Source of the DNA: Byssochlamys sp. IMV 00236
Lineage: Eukaryota; Ascomycota; Eurotiomycetes; Eurotiales; Thermoascaceae
Direction of reading: 5' to 3'
DNA: 64,000 bases
Assembly: GCA_001931875.2 (NCBI GenBank)
Contig: MSJH02000182.1
Coordinates: 1 to 64,000, forward strand
Positions 51,314 through 62,810 of the stretch are shown here, in pieces. How positions within the stretch are numbered: the stretch's first letter is position 1; the number at the start of each line of letters is the position of its first letter. Made by a program: the position numbers and the translations under genes. The notes under the pieces were generated by a model, which was not told the DNA's origin, did no database searches, and worked only from the letters and a program-made list of their open reading frames with translations.

Positions 51314-52571
51314 ATGACTATTTTACCAAAAACTCCAGTAGATATTGATATTTCTCAACTGACATTGATCCATGAAATGGATAATATATCTCTGTCAACG
51401 CTCTATGACGGGGATTTGGGTCAAGGCACATTGCAGATAATGATACACTCTTTACAAAAATTGCTTGTGCTTTTATTTAATAACAAACACAAGATTATAT
51501 TAGCATCCAACTCGAAAGCATGGTTGAATGAAGATGAGATCATGATACCCTTAGTCGAAGGAGGTCTTTGGAAAATAAAGTGTTGGTAAGTAAGATGATT
51601 ATAAGCTGCATAAGACTCTTATAAAATGGATAGCAACTTAGATCAATTAGATGAACTACAAGATATCTTGACCTTTTTCATAAAGTATGAAAACAGGCAT
51701 AGTATCAAGAATACGTTGGCATTAGTGGATCCTGTATCTTGTAAAGTGACTAAAGTCGTAACGAATAATGTGACAATTGACTTGGAACAAGAGGATTTTA
51801 TTGAATCAAAAGAGAAAGTACCTGTTTATGTAGATTCACAGGTATAAAATCATATAGGGAATGGGGTAAACCATAATATCTTATTGAGACCGTTAGGAAA
51901 AAGTCAAGTTTTTATATCAATCAGGAGATGTGATCATGACTGGATCTGATTGGATTGCCAATGCTTTATTATTTACAGGTCAAACACTGGCAAAGAGTAT
52001 CTCCAGGTAACCATTACATTAGTCATAAAAACACATTATATAAATGATGATTGAATATAGTGGAAGCCGTTTTATCGAAGAAAAAATCGAGCCTAATGCA
52101 ACTTGCTTTAAACTTTCTGAACAAGATAAAGACATTGTCGACATGGTCTATAACACAACACATACAGTTACAAGTATAGCCTCTGACGTGATGAATAAAG
52201 CACTCGATGTGGCAGCGTCTGGTCTACGCACAATCGAGCCCAAAACGGCTCATGCTCACTTTGGTTGGTCAGCCTTAAAGGCCACTGCTACTCTTATAGG
52301 CGGTGTAGCTGCTGCTGCCTCCGTCGTCTTGGACTCTTCTCGTGAGGGAATCGTTCAGATCGTTCGTAAGAAGTACGGTGACGACGCGGGATATGTTGCC
52401 GAGAAGACAGTAGGCACTGTATCTCATGTGGCAGACTTATTGGTTTACTTTGATGCAAAAGGTATCTCTCGAAGAGTGGTCCTCGGAGGACTGTCTGGGC
52501 TTAATCAAGCACGACAAGAAGAACGAGAGGTTGTATTTGATCACAACGAAGAAGCTGTAGTAAAACACTAA
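51314..52571 (+). CDS. spartin-like senescence-domain protein
   Basis: Four exons (51314-51585, 51634-51841, 51897-52006, 52061-52571) join in phase to 366 residues. The C-terminal half matches the plant-senescence/spartin domain: SGDVIMTGSDWIANALLFTG, KSISSGSRFIEE, MNKALDVAASGLRTIEPK, small-residue helices LIGGVAAAASVVLDSSREG and AEKTVGTVSHVADLLVYFDA. The N-terminal part may be the PH-like region of this family. Animal spartin acts on lipid droplets, endosomes and mitochondria; the fungal role is inferred. No MIT domain is seen, unlike human spartin. Confidence 0.85.
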
Positions 52572-52885
52572 ATCTGTGCCAAGGGCATAAGCTTTGCCTT
52601 GGCAGTAATAAAAAATCTTTGTGTGTTGTACAATATGATATTGTGATGATTATGTAAATAGTTAAGTGATTTCCATAACTTTCACGTAAAAGACTATGCA
52701 CTATCTTAACCAACCTATAGAAAATGTTAAGTATTTCCAGTGAAAAAGAACACACAAATACAGATCAATAATCATTGTAAATACAAAAAAAGATAAAATG
52801 GTTTATTGTCTATGATTTGCTTCATAAGAGACTTGTTTGTTACTTTATAAATAAATGTAATAAGTTAAGCGCATATGTATCTTTA
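52572..52885. other. convergent 3' flanks
   Basis: About 314 bp, AT-rich, between the spartin-like and ACAD stops. No gene seen. Confidence 0.55.
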
Positions 52886-54721
52886 TTATAACTTGGGCTT
52901 TGAAGCAGCTATGGCCTTACTTAAGGCCTGTCTAACACCTAAATCTAACATGATCTCTTCGGAACCACCAGGAATAGCATACGCACGCACTTCACGGTAT
53001 AATCTTTCAATCTTTTCACCTTGACCTCCCCGAGTGTATGCCAAACCACCAAAGATCTGAGAAGCTTCACGGGCACAGAATTCAAAGGTCTGTGTACTCT
53101 GAGCCTTAAGTAAAGCGATAGGTCCAGCCAAAAGATTAGGGGTAACATTTTCAGGCAAGGTCTGGACTTGGTAAAGAACACTTTCTAACCAAGCGTGTGT
53201 TGCTTCACATTGACGAATCATGTGACCAAGCTTATTACGGATAACGGCATGTTCGATTAAGCGTTGACCGAATGTTTTACGTTTTAAGGAGTACTAAGAT
53301 TCATTTAGTTTTAGTCGAATTGAAAACTATTCCTGGAAAAAGTTTAATATATATACCTTGAGTGCTTCTTCAATACAGACACGAGCAAGACGGTTGGCTT
53401 GCATGACAATGCCCAAACGTTCATGATTAAAGTTGTGCATGATATATCTGAATCCATGGTTCACCTTGCCGATAATATGGCTCTTGGGAACTTTAACCTA
53501 TGAATAACAGTCATTAGATGCTGCTTAACCTCTACTGCAAACGTATTACGTACATCTTCAAAAGTAATATAGGAAGTGCCTGATCCCCACATGCCTTGGC
53601 AGTCCATGAATCTAGCATTAACGCCAGGCATTGTTCGTTCAACCAAGAGTAGTGAGACACCGCCCATGCCAGGACCACCAGTACGGCAAGCAACGGTGTA
53701 ATAATCAGCATATCCACCTTGTGTGATCCATTTCTTTTCACCGTTCAAGAGATAGTGATCACCCATATCTTTAGCCGTTGTCTTAAGGTTGGCAACGTCG
53801 GATCCAGCTGAAGGCTCAGTCACGGCCAAAGCAATAAACTTTTCACCAGAAAGACATCCAGGGACTACCTTTGCCTTTAATTCTTCAGAGCCAAAGTTGA
53901 GAACTGGAGGTAAGCCAATGCCCAAACCACCCATAAGAGCCCAAATGAAGCCGCCTGAGCCGCAACGAGCAATTTCATCAATACATACAAATTCATGAAA
54001 GATGTCGAATTCTTCAATTGTGAGGCCGGCAGGAAGAGGGTATTTCATGTACTTTGCGTTTCCAGGCTTCTTAGAAGCACCCGATGCAATATTCAAGATA
54101 CCCAGTTCGGCAGCACGCTTCACGACTGCATGGGGAACTGCCTTGGCCTCACTCCATTCGTGACAATAAGGCATGATTTCTTTGTCAACAAAAGCACGGA
54201 TTTCCTTTCGAAGCTTGATATGAGAATCCTTGTAGTATGGGCTAAAGAAAAAAAAAAAAACAAAGAGGAAGCTGAGTATTTTTAAGAATTGCATAAATAG
54301 AGATGTTTTACCTATTCCAATCTTGGTACCAGGTTGGGTCACCATAAGGGATACCTTCACCAAATCGGGCTTGATCATTACTGACAAGTTGACGGATGTC
54401 TGTTGTCTTAGTGACATTTGTTGTGACAGGGGCAGGTTGAGGTTCCACAGCAGCAGGAGCGGTTGCTTCAGGTTTAGCTGTCTCTGCAGTGCCAATGACA
54501 CCTATTTGCATTGGAAGACCAAGACGTTGCATGATAGCTTCGTTATGAAATGTCTTGAATTCCTTTGACGCATCTTTGCCTGCTTTCTTCAGCAATACCT
54601 TCTTTCCACCAGGATGATCATTGATAAACTTTGTCAAATCAAATACTTTTCCATCAATAATGATCCAAATGTCATCGGCCTTGTTATGTTTAGCGACTTC
54701 CTCTACTGTGAATGTTTTCAT
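52886..54721 (-). CDS. cytochrome b5 - acyl-CoA dehydrogenase fusion
   Basis: Four exons (54312-54721, 53554-54241, 53357-53497, 52886-53293) give 548 residues. N-terminal cytochrome b5 domain with DGKVFDLTKFINDHPGG (first haem His) and FKTFHNEAIM (second haem His); a Pro/Ala/Thr linker; then acyl-CoA dehydrogenase with IDEIARCGSGG, LAVTEPSAGSDVANLKT, GEKKWITQGGYADYY, NHERLGIVMQ, RKTFGQRL and the C-terminal QIFGGLAYTRGGQGEKIERL plus YAIPGGSEEIM. The residue normally Glu near GGxGE is present. The b5 module may act as an electron carrier for the flavin. Likely peroxisomal or mitochondrial beta-oxidation; no clear targeting signal is seen. Confidence 0.93.
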
Positions 54722-55484
54722 TTCTTCTTGTTTATGAGAATGAACGGAAAGAAAGATAAAAAAGGTGTCAATGAGCTGTACTTTTTTATTATAAAAATTT
54801 GCACATGAATTTTATATTATGAAATCAACAAAGCTCTTATTGGTCAATCAAGAATCTATATTAGTAAGTTGTGTCCTGAGCTGTCATGATAATACCCTTT
54901 CTTCGGTCAATCGCGGTCAAGGTTAGACAAGTAAGATGATGTCTTGCATTAAGTGCTTGCAATCATAAGATGATTCAAAATGTACCTTCCTTAAGCACCT
55001 ACATGAATAAAGCTTATTAATGGTATTACAGCAGAAGAGATGTGCAAATAGATGCTATAATCCATTGCCATTTTTGGGTTGATACACACAGGCTTTATTA
55101 AATGGGAATACCCCACAAACAGAATCATTGCAGTAAGTAGATGAGCTGTCTTTATCAGATAAAGACAATGCCGATTATTCAAGCTTATTTTATTTTTTAG
55201 CCATATTTTAAATACGATTCATGGTGTCATACAAAACTTGGTTCTACTGCGTCATATGACACATTTTAATGAAGACACGACCCATGATAATAAAAGTAAC
55301 ACAAATGTATACCTGGCAATAAAGTCTAATAATGCTGTCTTTCTCTTTAGTGGTTTATGGTTTATGAATATGACAAGGTCATCCATTAAAAATAAAAACA
55401 ATAAGAGGTAAATGTATAATGCATAACATACAGATCACGCGTGTGCTTAAAGTATTATGTACAAAGAAAAGGGAGGGGGGATGT
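54722..55484. other. intergenic region
   Basis: About 760 bp with the ACAD promoter on the right-hand flank of its start and the 3' flank of the Alba gene. AT-rich; no gene motif seen. Confidence 0.5.
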
Positions 55485-56096
55485 TTATTCATATATATCA
55501 GGACCAGTTGGTGCTTGATAACCGGATGTTTCATTTAATTCTGGCATTTCATCTATAGACAAGTGAATGATAATGACTGGTATTTTCTTTTTCACTTGAA
55601 TACTAAAATATATAGAGTGAGTGAATGTGAGATACACAGGTTTGATTCTATTCAATTACCTGTCAAGTTCTTTGTCTTCTTTAGAATCCCATTGTTCTGT
55701 AACAGATACACTACCTAACTGTGTATACTGATGTAGTGTTCCTTGCATCTTTCTTTTGATCATTTCAACAACAGTTACTGTCTTGTTCACGTGTTGTCCT
55801 TTGCCCACTAAAATAATATGCTTCTTTTGTTCTTCCTATTACTTTGGTTTGTTATACAATAAACATTGACACATCTTTTTCTTTACTTCTTTTCGTACCT
55901 GAAACTTTTTTAAGCCAATGTCAACATAGATAGATATTTTATTATGACTGATCTTTATTTCATTTTCTGCTGGTGGCTTTTGAGGCTCTTCTTCTATTGA
56001 TTTTGACGTCCTTTGATAGTTCTCCACTAATTAAATAAGTTAGGATTGATTCAAAATCAAATGACTTATGCTGCTATCCCATATCGCTTCAGTCAT
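55485..56096 (-). CDS. Alba-domain protein, RNase P/MRP Rpp25/Pop6-like
   Basis: Four exons; exons 2-4 are clear (55899-56026, 55660-55835, 55485-55602). Exon 1 (MTEAIWDS, start 56096) needs a phase-1 donor, either a GC-type site after position 56072 or GTCATT after 56066. The product is about 148-150 residues. Seen: NKISIYVDIGLKKFQEE, HIILVGKGQHVNKTVTVVEM, IKRKMQGTLHQY, VKKKIPVIIIHLS: the strand-helix pattern and GKGQxVNKTV match the Alba fold of Rpp20/Rpp25 and Pop6/Pop7. Likely binds RNase P or MRP RNA in the nucleus; which of the two partners it is cannot be settled. Confidence 0.78.
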
Positions 56097-57089
56097 TGTC
56101 AATTTGGTCACATTGATTTGCTCTTTCTTTCGGTTTTACATTCTTCTTCTATTTGGTCAAAAGAAGGGGTTGTTGTATCCCTTATATTCAGCTAAATCAC
56201 ACATCTATTCTGTGACTTTGCATAGTCAAAAAGGGATATGACTTTACTCTATCTTTATTTTATCCATCCAAATAGCAAAGATCTACTGCTAATATTCAGA
56301 TTCAGGTATAAAGACGTGTTTAATTTTGTTCGGCCATCCTTTACCACCAGTACGCATTACTCTGAACATAGGTGGTCTAACAATGACCATGAAAATATGT
56401 AGGATATTTCCATTTTGTTTAATGTATGTTCGGCCTTACGTTCTACGCATTCGTATACTCTAGAATGTAAAACAAGATTACGAACAGTAACCATTGAAGA
56501 AGAATATAAAACTCGAAAGAAACAGTTGAGCAAAACTCGAACCTTTTACTACGTCATCATAAGAGGATAACAGCATCAAGTCTCCATGATTAACAGTTAG
56601 ATGCTTACTTGTTTTAATCTTTAAAAAAAAGGACAAAAAAAAAAAAAAGCTGCAGTTGGGTAAATTAACCCAGCCTCCAAAAACCAAATCACCGTCACCT
56701 ACGTTGCGACTGCATCCCAAATATTCATCTTTAAAGAGGATATTTCTTGTCTGTTCTCATATTACTTGACAGGATCAAGAATTTCCTGTACCAAGAAGAA
56801 AGATTATGTATTGAAAGCTATGCACAAGATCTGGCATGTTTAAACCATATATCCGTCTTAAAGTCATTCCAGTGCAGCCTATCCATACTAGATGCCTTTA
56901 CCGAAAGCATACTCGATACAATTTATCAGCTCATGGTTCATCTTGACTTTGTCCAGCAATTTCCAAGACATAATTTAAGGAGTGGGTATCAAAAATAAGA
57001 CAAAAAAGGTAATTTCAGCTAACAAGCAAAGTTTACCAGCGAGTGTGTCCTCCCCTTTGGCCTTTATTATTGTCATTATGCGGTTTGGT
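56097..57089. other. intergenic region, possible transposon remains
   Basis: No intact gene. The minus strand at about 56770-56960 reads LVWIGCTGMTLRRIYGL, weakly like the VWGC...G block that follows the catalytic Asp in Tc1 transposases, in register with the relic at 57090-57500. No terminal inverted repeat or TA duplication could be identified by eye. Confidence 0.35.
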
Positions 57090-57500
57090 ATATTATCTAT
57101 AACTTTCTCCACACTCCTAATTTCCTAGATTCATCGGCCCAAATGGCTCCCTTCCAACCATCTATAATCCAATTTTTGTACTTCTTTGCAAACTCTAGTA
57201 TTGTCTTCTTGCTCTTATCGCTTAAAAACGGTTTCTTCGCTACAATTCTGTTCCCAGCCTCCATCTATTTCCTCTTTCATCTTTGTCTTTCCAATTTTGA
57301 CAGGGAAGAGGTTTATAATTTGCTCCAAAGTAGCACGTTTGTTGTTCCTCGACATGATTCGAAGACACCTACGATCCTTTGCGTTCAACTTCTGAGGGCG
57401 TCCGCTTTATGTTAAAGGAATGATGGCTTATGATTCCTTAAACTTGCGAATCACTCGAGACCAATTTGTTCAATAATTTGAGTCAGCTTAGCTTTTGCAA
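57090..57500 (-). pseudogene. decayed Tc1/mariner-type transposase
   Basis: The minus strand reads in order VIRKFKES (helix-turn-helix end), SGRPQKLNAKDRRCLRIMSR (the GRPRK linker), NNKRATLEQII, then KPFLSDKSKKTILEFAKKYK and WIIDGWKGAIWADESRKLG, which is the first catalytic Asp block (W-x-DES). Reading needs frame changes and passes stop codons, so the copy is dead. A one-base shift after FPVKIGK is needed to reach KPFLSDK. A Pogo or hAT origin is excluded by the GRPRK and WADES motifs. Confidence 0.75.
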
Positions 57501-58459
57501 CAATAGGTTCACATTCAGTGGGGTTAACTGGGTTGGTTTAAGAGTATTATTCATTTTTAATAAGAAAAAGAAGAAAGATATAACATTTCGAACTGAATCT
57601 CCCTTCACAATCCGAGATCCATGTCCACTGTTTTGTTGTTGTAGTGCTTGTCAAGTGCTATCAACAAAGAGCCAAGATCACCGGACAGGCTTAGTTTAGG
57701 TGGAGAAAGTTAACCTTAAGAGATACAAAAAGCATGTCCATAAATACTACCATGAAGAGTGGATAACAGGAGAAAGCGTCAACAAATCCTATCTGGTATT
57801 CTTCGCGTCGAGAGAAGGTCCAGCACAGTTTGGAACTGTTCCAAACTTGGTGTCTCTGGAGTTAAGAATAAGAAGTACGAATTCGGGACCGTGTCTTTTT
57901 CCCTACCAAAATAGGGTGCTTATTGTCATAAAAAAGGAAAGTTAATCCAAAGTCGGACAAGTATATCGACAATTTTCATGCAAAGATAACTCTATGCTTA
58001 CGTATGCCTTTTCTCCCCTCTTTTTAGCTACCTTGATTAAGTATACCAACCTCTTCTTATTAGGGGCACATTCAAGTGATTAAGATGTTTCGTATTATCA
58101 TTAGAGCTGGGTTAAAGTGATTGCACTCATGTTTCCAAAAAAAAAAGCTGAAAATGTCCCATCCTATCAGGTTCTCCGTGCTTAATAAGCATGAACTTTG
58201 CTTTTGAATACAGATGATATTATCAACATGAAGCTAGTTTGAATTAAACGGAAAAATGTATCATGTTAACATTAAAGGATGTCTAGCTGCATGTTAGCAG
58301 TGTATATAATCAAGCTCATCATTGGTTTGGTTTGCCCCTGTTCAACTAATTTGTCATAGCGCATAAACGTAAGTTGTACAATATGAGATTTTCATGGACG
58401 CAAAGGTGACATAAGAGGGATTGTTACAGGTGTTACTATGAGGAAACAGTACTCCCCCT
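57501..58459. other. no gene supported
   Basis: Open frames at 57466-57699 and 57700-57945 have no family motif. Probably transposon flank or relic sequence together with AT-rich spacer. Confidence 0.45.
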
Positions 58460-58860
58460 TCAATCACTTTTGGATTGTCTAATCCCAAACAACATTACAC
58501 ACTGTCAGACACACATTGTGTTATTTGTGAAAAAAAGGCAGAATATAGAAAAAACAAGAGAATTCCCAAAGTAACAGTAACTTGGCAACCTGTAAGCAAT
58601 GGTATACCAATACTCATTAATGCATATTTCTTATAAATCTCAAAAAATCTCAGTGGGGTTTAATCCTAGACATTTCTCACGAAAAAGAGGCCTTACGATT
58701 TCAAGCGGATGTAGTACAAATTACTAAAATGAATTTAAGGGGTTCAGCTCAGATATACATATATAAGAACATTATGCATGGAGTCCTTCCAGAGAAAAAG
58801 AGGAAGGCTTTGTTGTATAGTCGAATGCATCATGTTCTCAAGTACACTACTCAAAACTCT
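58460..58860 (+). pseudogene. possible coding relic, unidentified
   Basis: Fragments TLSDTHCVICEKKAEYRKN (about 58500-58560) and IYKNIMHGVLPEKKRKALLY (about 58756-58815) look protein-like but are separated by stops and frame changes. A C-x2-C pair is present in the first. They may belong to a decayed mobile element. No family assigned. Confidence 0.25.
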
Positions 58861-59068
58861 ATTTCCTTACAAAGATGACGCGGGGCGCTAAAAGGCTTTT
58901 CCGGCCTATTCCGTCATTTAGAAAAAAATGCGGGGAATGCATATAAAATCTAATAGAGTGTGTGTAATGCTCATTTGTCATAAAAAGTTCTATATTTATT
59001 CCAGATACCTTTATTTTCTCTTCTCTTTTTTCTCTCTCTTCTTCTTTTTCAAAAAGCCCTACACTAAG
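58861..59068 (+). promoter_or_regulatory. IDP promoter and CT-rich leader
   Basis: A GC-richer patch (58873-58933) precedes a TTTTCTCTTCTC-type pyrimidine tract ending 15 bp before the ATG at 59069, the same leader style as ERG4 and ARF1. Confidence 0.4.
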
Positions 59069-60567
59069 ATGCCTAGCAAGATTGTTGTTAAGAACCCTGT
59101 CGTTGACCTTGATGGTGATGAAATGACCAGAATCATCTGGCAACTGATCAAGGATAAGCTTATTCTTCCCTACCTTGACCTTGACATCAAGTATTTCGAT
59201 CTTAGCGTTCAAAATCGTGATGCTGTAAGGCTTATTTGTGGTTCATTCTTTATTGTCATTAACATCATGATAGACAGATGATCAAGTCACTGTGGATGCT
59301 GCAGAGGCTATCAAGAAATACAATGTAGGCATCAAGTGTGCCACCATTACTCCCGACGAAGCCCGCGTTAAAGGTAGGAGCTACATAATTCCTTTACTGT
59401 GCACTCTAATTTATATATGCATTATATATAAAAAAAGAATTTAATCTTAAAAAGATGTGGAAGAGTCCTAACGGTACTATCCGTAACATCCTAAACGGTA
59501 CCGTCTTCCGTGAACCTATTGTTGTCAAGACAATCCCCAAGCTTGTACCCGGTTGGACAAATCCCATTATTATCGGCAGACACGCTCATGGTGATCAGGT
59601 AGGTCTACTAAAATAAAAGGAGTACACAAGGTCATTTGTTAATGCCCCCTCTTTTTTTTTTTCTTTTCTTCTGGAATCTTGTAGTACCGCGCAACTGATT
59701 TTGTTACCCCTGGTCCCGGTAAATTTGAGGTTGTCTTCACACCAGCTGACGGTTCCGAGCCTAAACGTATGGAGGTCTTCAATTTTGAAAATACAGGTGG
59801 CGTAGGTATGGCTATGTACAATACAGACGAGTCAATCGAGGGTTTCGGCCACGCATGCTTCCGTCTTGCTCTTGAGCGTAAGATGCCTCTCTATTTGAGT
59901 ACCAAGAATACTATCCTCAAGGCCTACGATGGTCGTTTCAAGGATATCTTTGAAAGAATTTATGAAACAGAATATAAGGCTCAGTTTGAAGCTGCTGGTA
60001 TCTGGTACGAACATCGTTTGATCGATGACATGGTTGCTCAAGCACTCAAATCTAATGGCAACTTTGTGTGGGCTACCAAGAACTATGACGGTGATGTCCA
60101 ATCAGATATCATTGCTCAAGGTTACGGTTCCTTGGGTTTGATGACTTCTGTTCTTTATACACCTGATGGAAAGACAGTAGAAGCAGAGGCTGCTCATGGC
60201 ACAGTCACAAGACACTACAGAGAGCATCAAAAGGGTAACAAGACATCTACAAACCCTATCGCTTCCATTTTTGCTTGGACTCGTGGTCTTGCTCACCGTG
60301 CCAAGTTGGATAATAATGATGACTTACTCCAATTCTGTAAGGATTTGGAAAGAGCCTGTATTGAAACAATCGAGGTCGATAAACACATGACCAAAGATTT
60401 GGCTTTGATCATTTACGGCAAGAAGTAAGTCGATTCTCCAAATTAGAATATATGTTACTTACACTTTATTTTATAGCATGACAACCGAACACTATTCAAC
60501 AACTGAAGTCTTCTTACAGCAAATTGCCGATAAATTAGCTTCCATTCGTGTTCGTTCTTCTCTTTAG
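59069..60567 (+). CDS. IDP: NADP-dependent isocitrate dehydrogenase
   Basis: Oxidative decarboxylation of isocitrate to 2-oxoglutarate with NADPH production. Five exons (59069-59224, 59274-59373, 59438-59598, 59685-60424, 60477-60567) join in phase to 415 residues (human IDH1 414). Seen: [98 protein letters not shown] and [12 protein letters not shown]. No N-terminal presequence, so cytosolic; the C-terminus is SSL, not a good peroxisomal PTS1. The second intron ends in an A run plus G. Confidence 0.96.
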
Positions 60568-60609
60568 ATCCTCTTTTTATATTAATAAACAAAATTTCTA
60601 ATTATTTAT

Positions 60610-62599
60610 TTATTGGCTATCTGTTTCCAAGACCTTTGTAATCTTTCCGATAGCAACCGTCTTTCCTTCATCACGCAAAGTGAAACGACCCAATTGAGGC
60701 AACTTGTTGAAAGGCTCAACACAGAGTGGTCCAGCAGTTTCAATACGAGCAATCACCTTTTGACCTTGCTTGACGAATTGAGGTGGTCTCTTGGATTTCT
60801 TGCCAGTCTTTTTATCAATCAAGTGTAAGAGAGCTGAAATAGTGACTTCTTCAGCTGCGGCATGGACGTGTAAGACAGCAGTGTAACCAGCACAGATAAT
60901 GCTCTTGTGTTCAAGAATAGCTAATTGTGCTTCAAAGACTGTTGTCGTCTGGACAGGATTCTTCTTACTACAAAGAACAAAACCGGGCATGACTTCATCT
61001 TCTTCAACACCCTTCAATCTCATTCTGACGTTGTCACCACAAAAAGCAGCTTCAACTTCTTCTTCTGTTTCATTATAGATGGCAGTAACTTCGGTAGATT
61101 GCTTCAGAATTAAAACAAGTACATTAGCCTTTGTCATTTTTCTACACTTTTCTCACTTACCTTGTTAGGCATGAGCATCACTCGAGATCCTTTCTTGACG
61201 TGGCCGGATTCAATCTTTCCCACAACAATGGTACCCATATCCTATTATATATTTGTCAGAAATCCAATTGAATATAGTCCTTTATATGTTGTACCTTGTA
61301 CTTTTCAGAAATAGGAATCATGAGAGGAGCATTAACCTTTCTGTCTGTGGGCTTGAAGGCGTCCAAGTAATCTAAAAGGGAAGGTCCATCGTACCAAGGA
61401 CATGACTTGGGATCGCGATCTTTAATGTTTGCACCAGTAAATCCAGACAAGGGCATGAAGTGAACATCTGTCTTTGGGTTGTAACCAGTTTGTTTCAAGA
61501 AAGGTGTCAATTTAGCGATAATTTCATCATATCTTGACTTATCCCATTCGACTGTAGGATCATCCATCTTGTTGACAGCAACAATCAATTTGTTAATACC
61601 TGAAGTCTTGGCCAACATAGTGTGCTCACGCGTCTGACCACCACGTTCAAAACCAGTTTCGAATTCACCTTTACGAGCAGAGATGACCATAACACCAATA
61701 TCGGCCTGAGATGCACCTTGAATCATACTAGGAACAAAGTTCTTGTGACCAGGAGCATCCAAGATGGTATAACGACGCTTGTCTGTCTCAAAATAAGCTC
61801 TTCCTGTTTCAACAGTTTTACCCTACATTAGGATATGTCAGCGGACATTTAATTACATTTGCATTCAATCTTACCTTGGCTCTTTCTTCTGCATTTGTAT
61901 CCAAGGCCCAAGAAAGATACCATGATTCTCGACCAGCTTCTTTAGCTTCTTTTTCATATTTTTCCAAGGTACGCTTATCGACCATACCAGTCAAGTAAAG
62001 GATGTTTCCACCCATAGTGGATTTACCAGCATCTATTATACATAAGCCACTTATATTTTTGCATTAAAATCTTTTTCAACTTACCGACGTGACCCATAAA
62101 GACAACGTTCAAGTGTTCTTTACCGTACAAATCAGCAGCAATTTCTTCATCAACTTCTTCCTCGTCCTCTTGAGGAGCAGGCTCAGATGCCTTCTTGGCT
62201 GGTGCAGCTGCGGCAGGTTTAGCAGCAGGAGCAGCAGGTTTAGGAGCGGCAGCAGCGGCTGGCTTGGGCTTTGGTGCTTCAGCTTTAGGTACTTCCTTCT
62301 TGGGTTCTTCGACTTTAGGTACTAATATAATATGGTGTTAAAGCAATGTCTTATTTGTTTCCAGTCGTGTCTATTTACCAGGTGCAGGAGTGGATTCAGG
62401 AAGCTTTACTACTTTGGGGGCAGGAGCGGGAGCTAATCCGTAAAATGTCAATCTTGATTCTTGCTTTTATATATATATATATATATTTACCAGCACCAAA
62501 TGTAGGAACGAAGCTTCTTGCATTCAAATTGGGTTTCCATTCGGTGGCACCAGGATTCAAAGACAACTTTGAAAATGATTTGCTTGCGTCTTCACTCAT
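60610..62599 (-). CDS. SUP35: translation release factor eRF3 (Sup35)
   Basis: GTPase that works with eRF1 in termination. Seven exons (62491-62599, 62379-62432, 62085-62321, 61875-62032, 61295-61822, 61161-61241, 60610-61101) join in phase to 552 residues. Seen: N-terminal LNPGATEWKPNLNARSFVP, which holds two overlapping PAM2-type motifs for poly(A)-binding protein; an Ala/Pro/Lys-rich linker; then G1 GHVDAGKST, DTNAEERAKGKTVETGRA, G3 DAPGHKNFV, G4 NKMDDPTVEW and the eRF1-binding beta-barrel domains ending LETDSQ. No Gln/Asn-rich prion domain is present, unlike yeast. The stop lies 42 bp from the convergent IDP stop. The last intron ends CTGAAG. Confidence 0.96.
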
Positions 62600-62810
62600 C
62601 TTGTTAAATCAAAGAAAAGAAATATTTTTAAATTTTAGCGCTAAAAAAATTTCGGCTTTCCAGGCTTCTCTGGGAGGGTAAAGTCACGTGGTATAAGACA
62701 GCTATTTTGTTACAAAGCTTGTCTCACGTGATTAAGCAATCTAAAATAATTCGCATTTTCACCCTTTTTTTTATTATTGTATATACCATTGTGGTTACTA
62801 TTACGAGCTC

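Noticed and set aside
57466..57945. Two adjacent plus-strand open frames
   Set aside because: No motifs, no splice support, and the region is next to a transposon relic.
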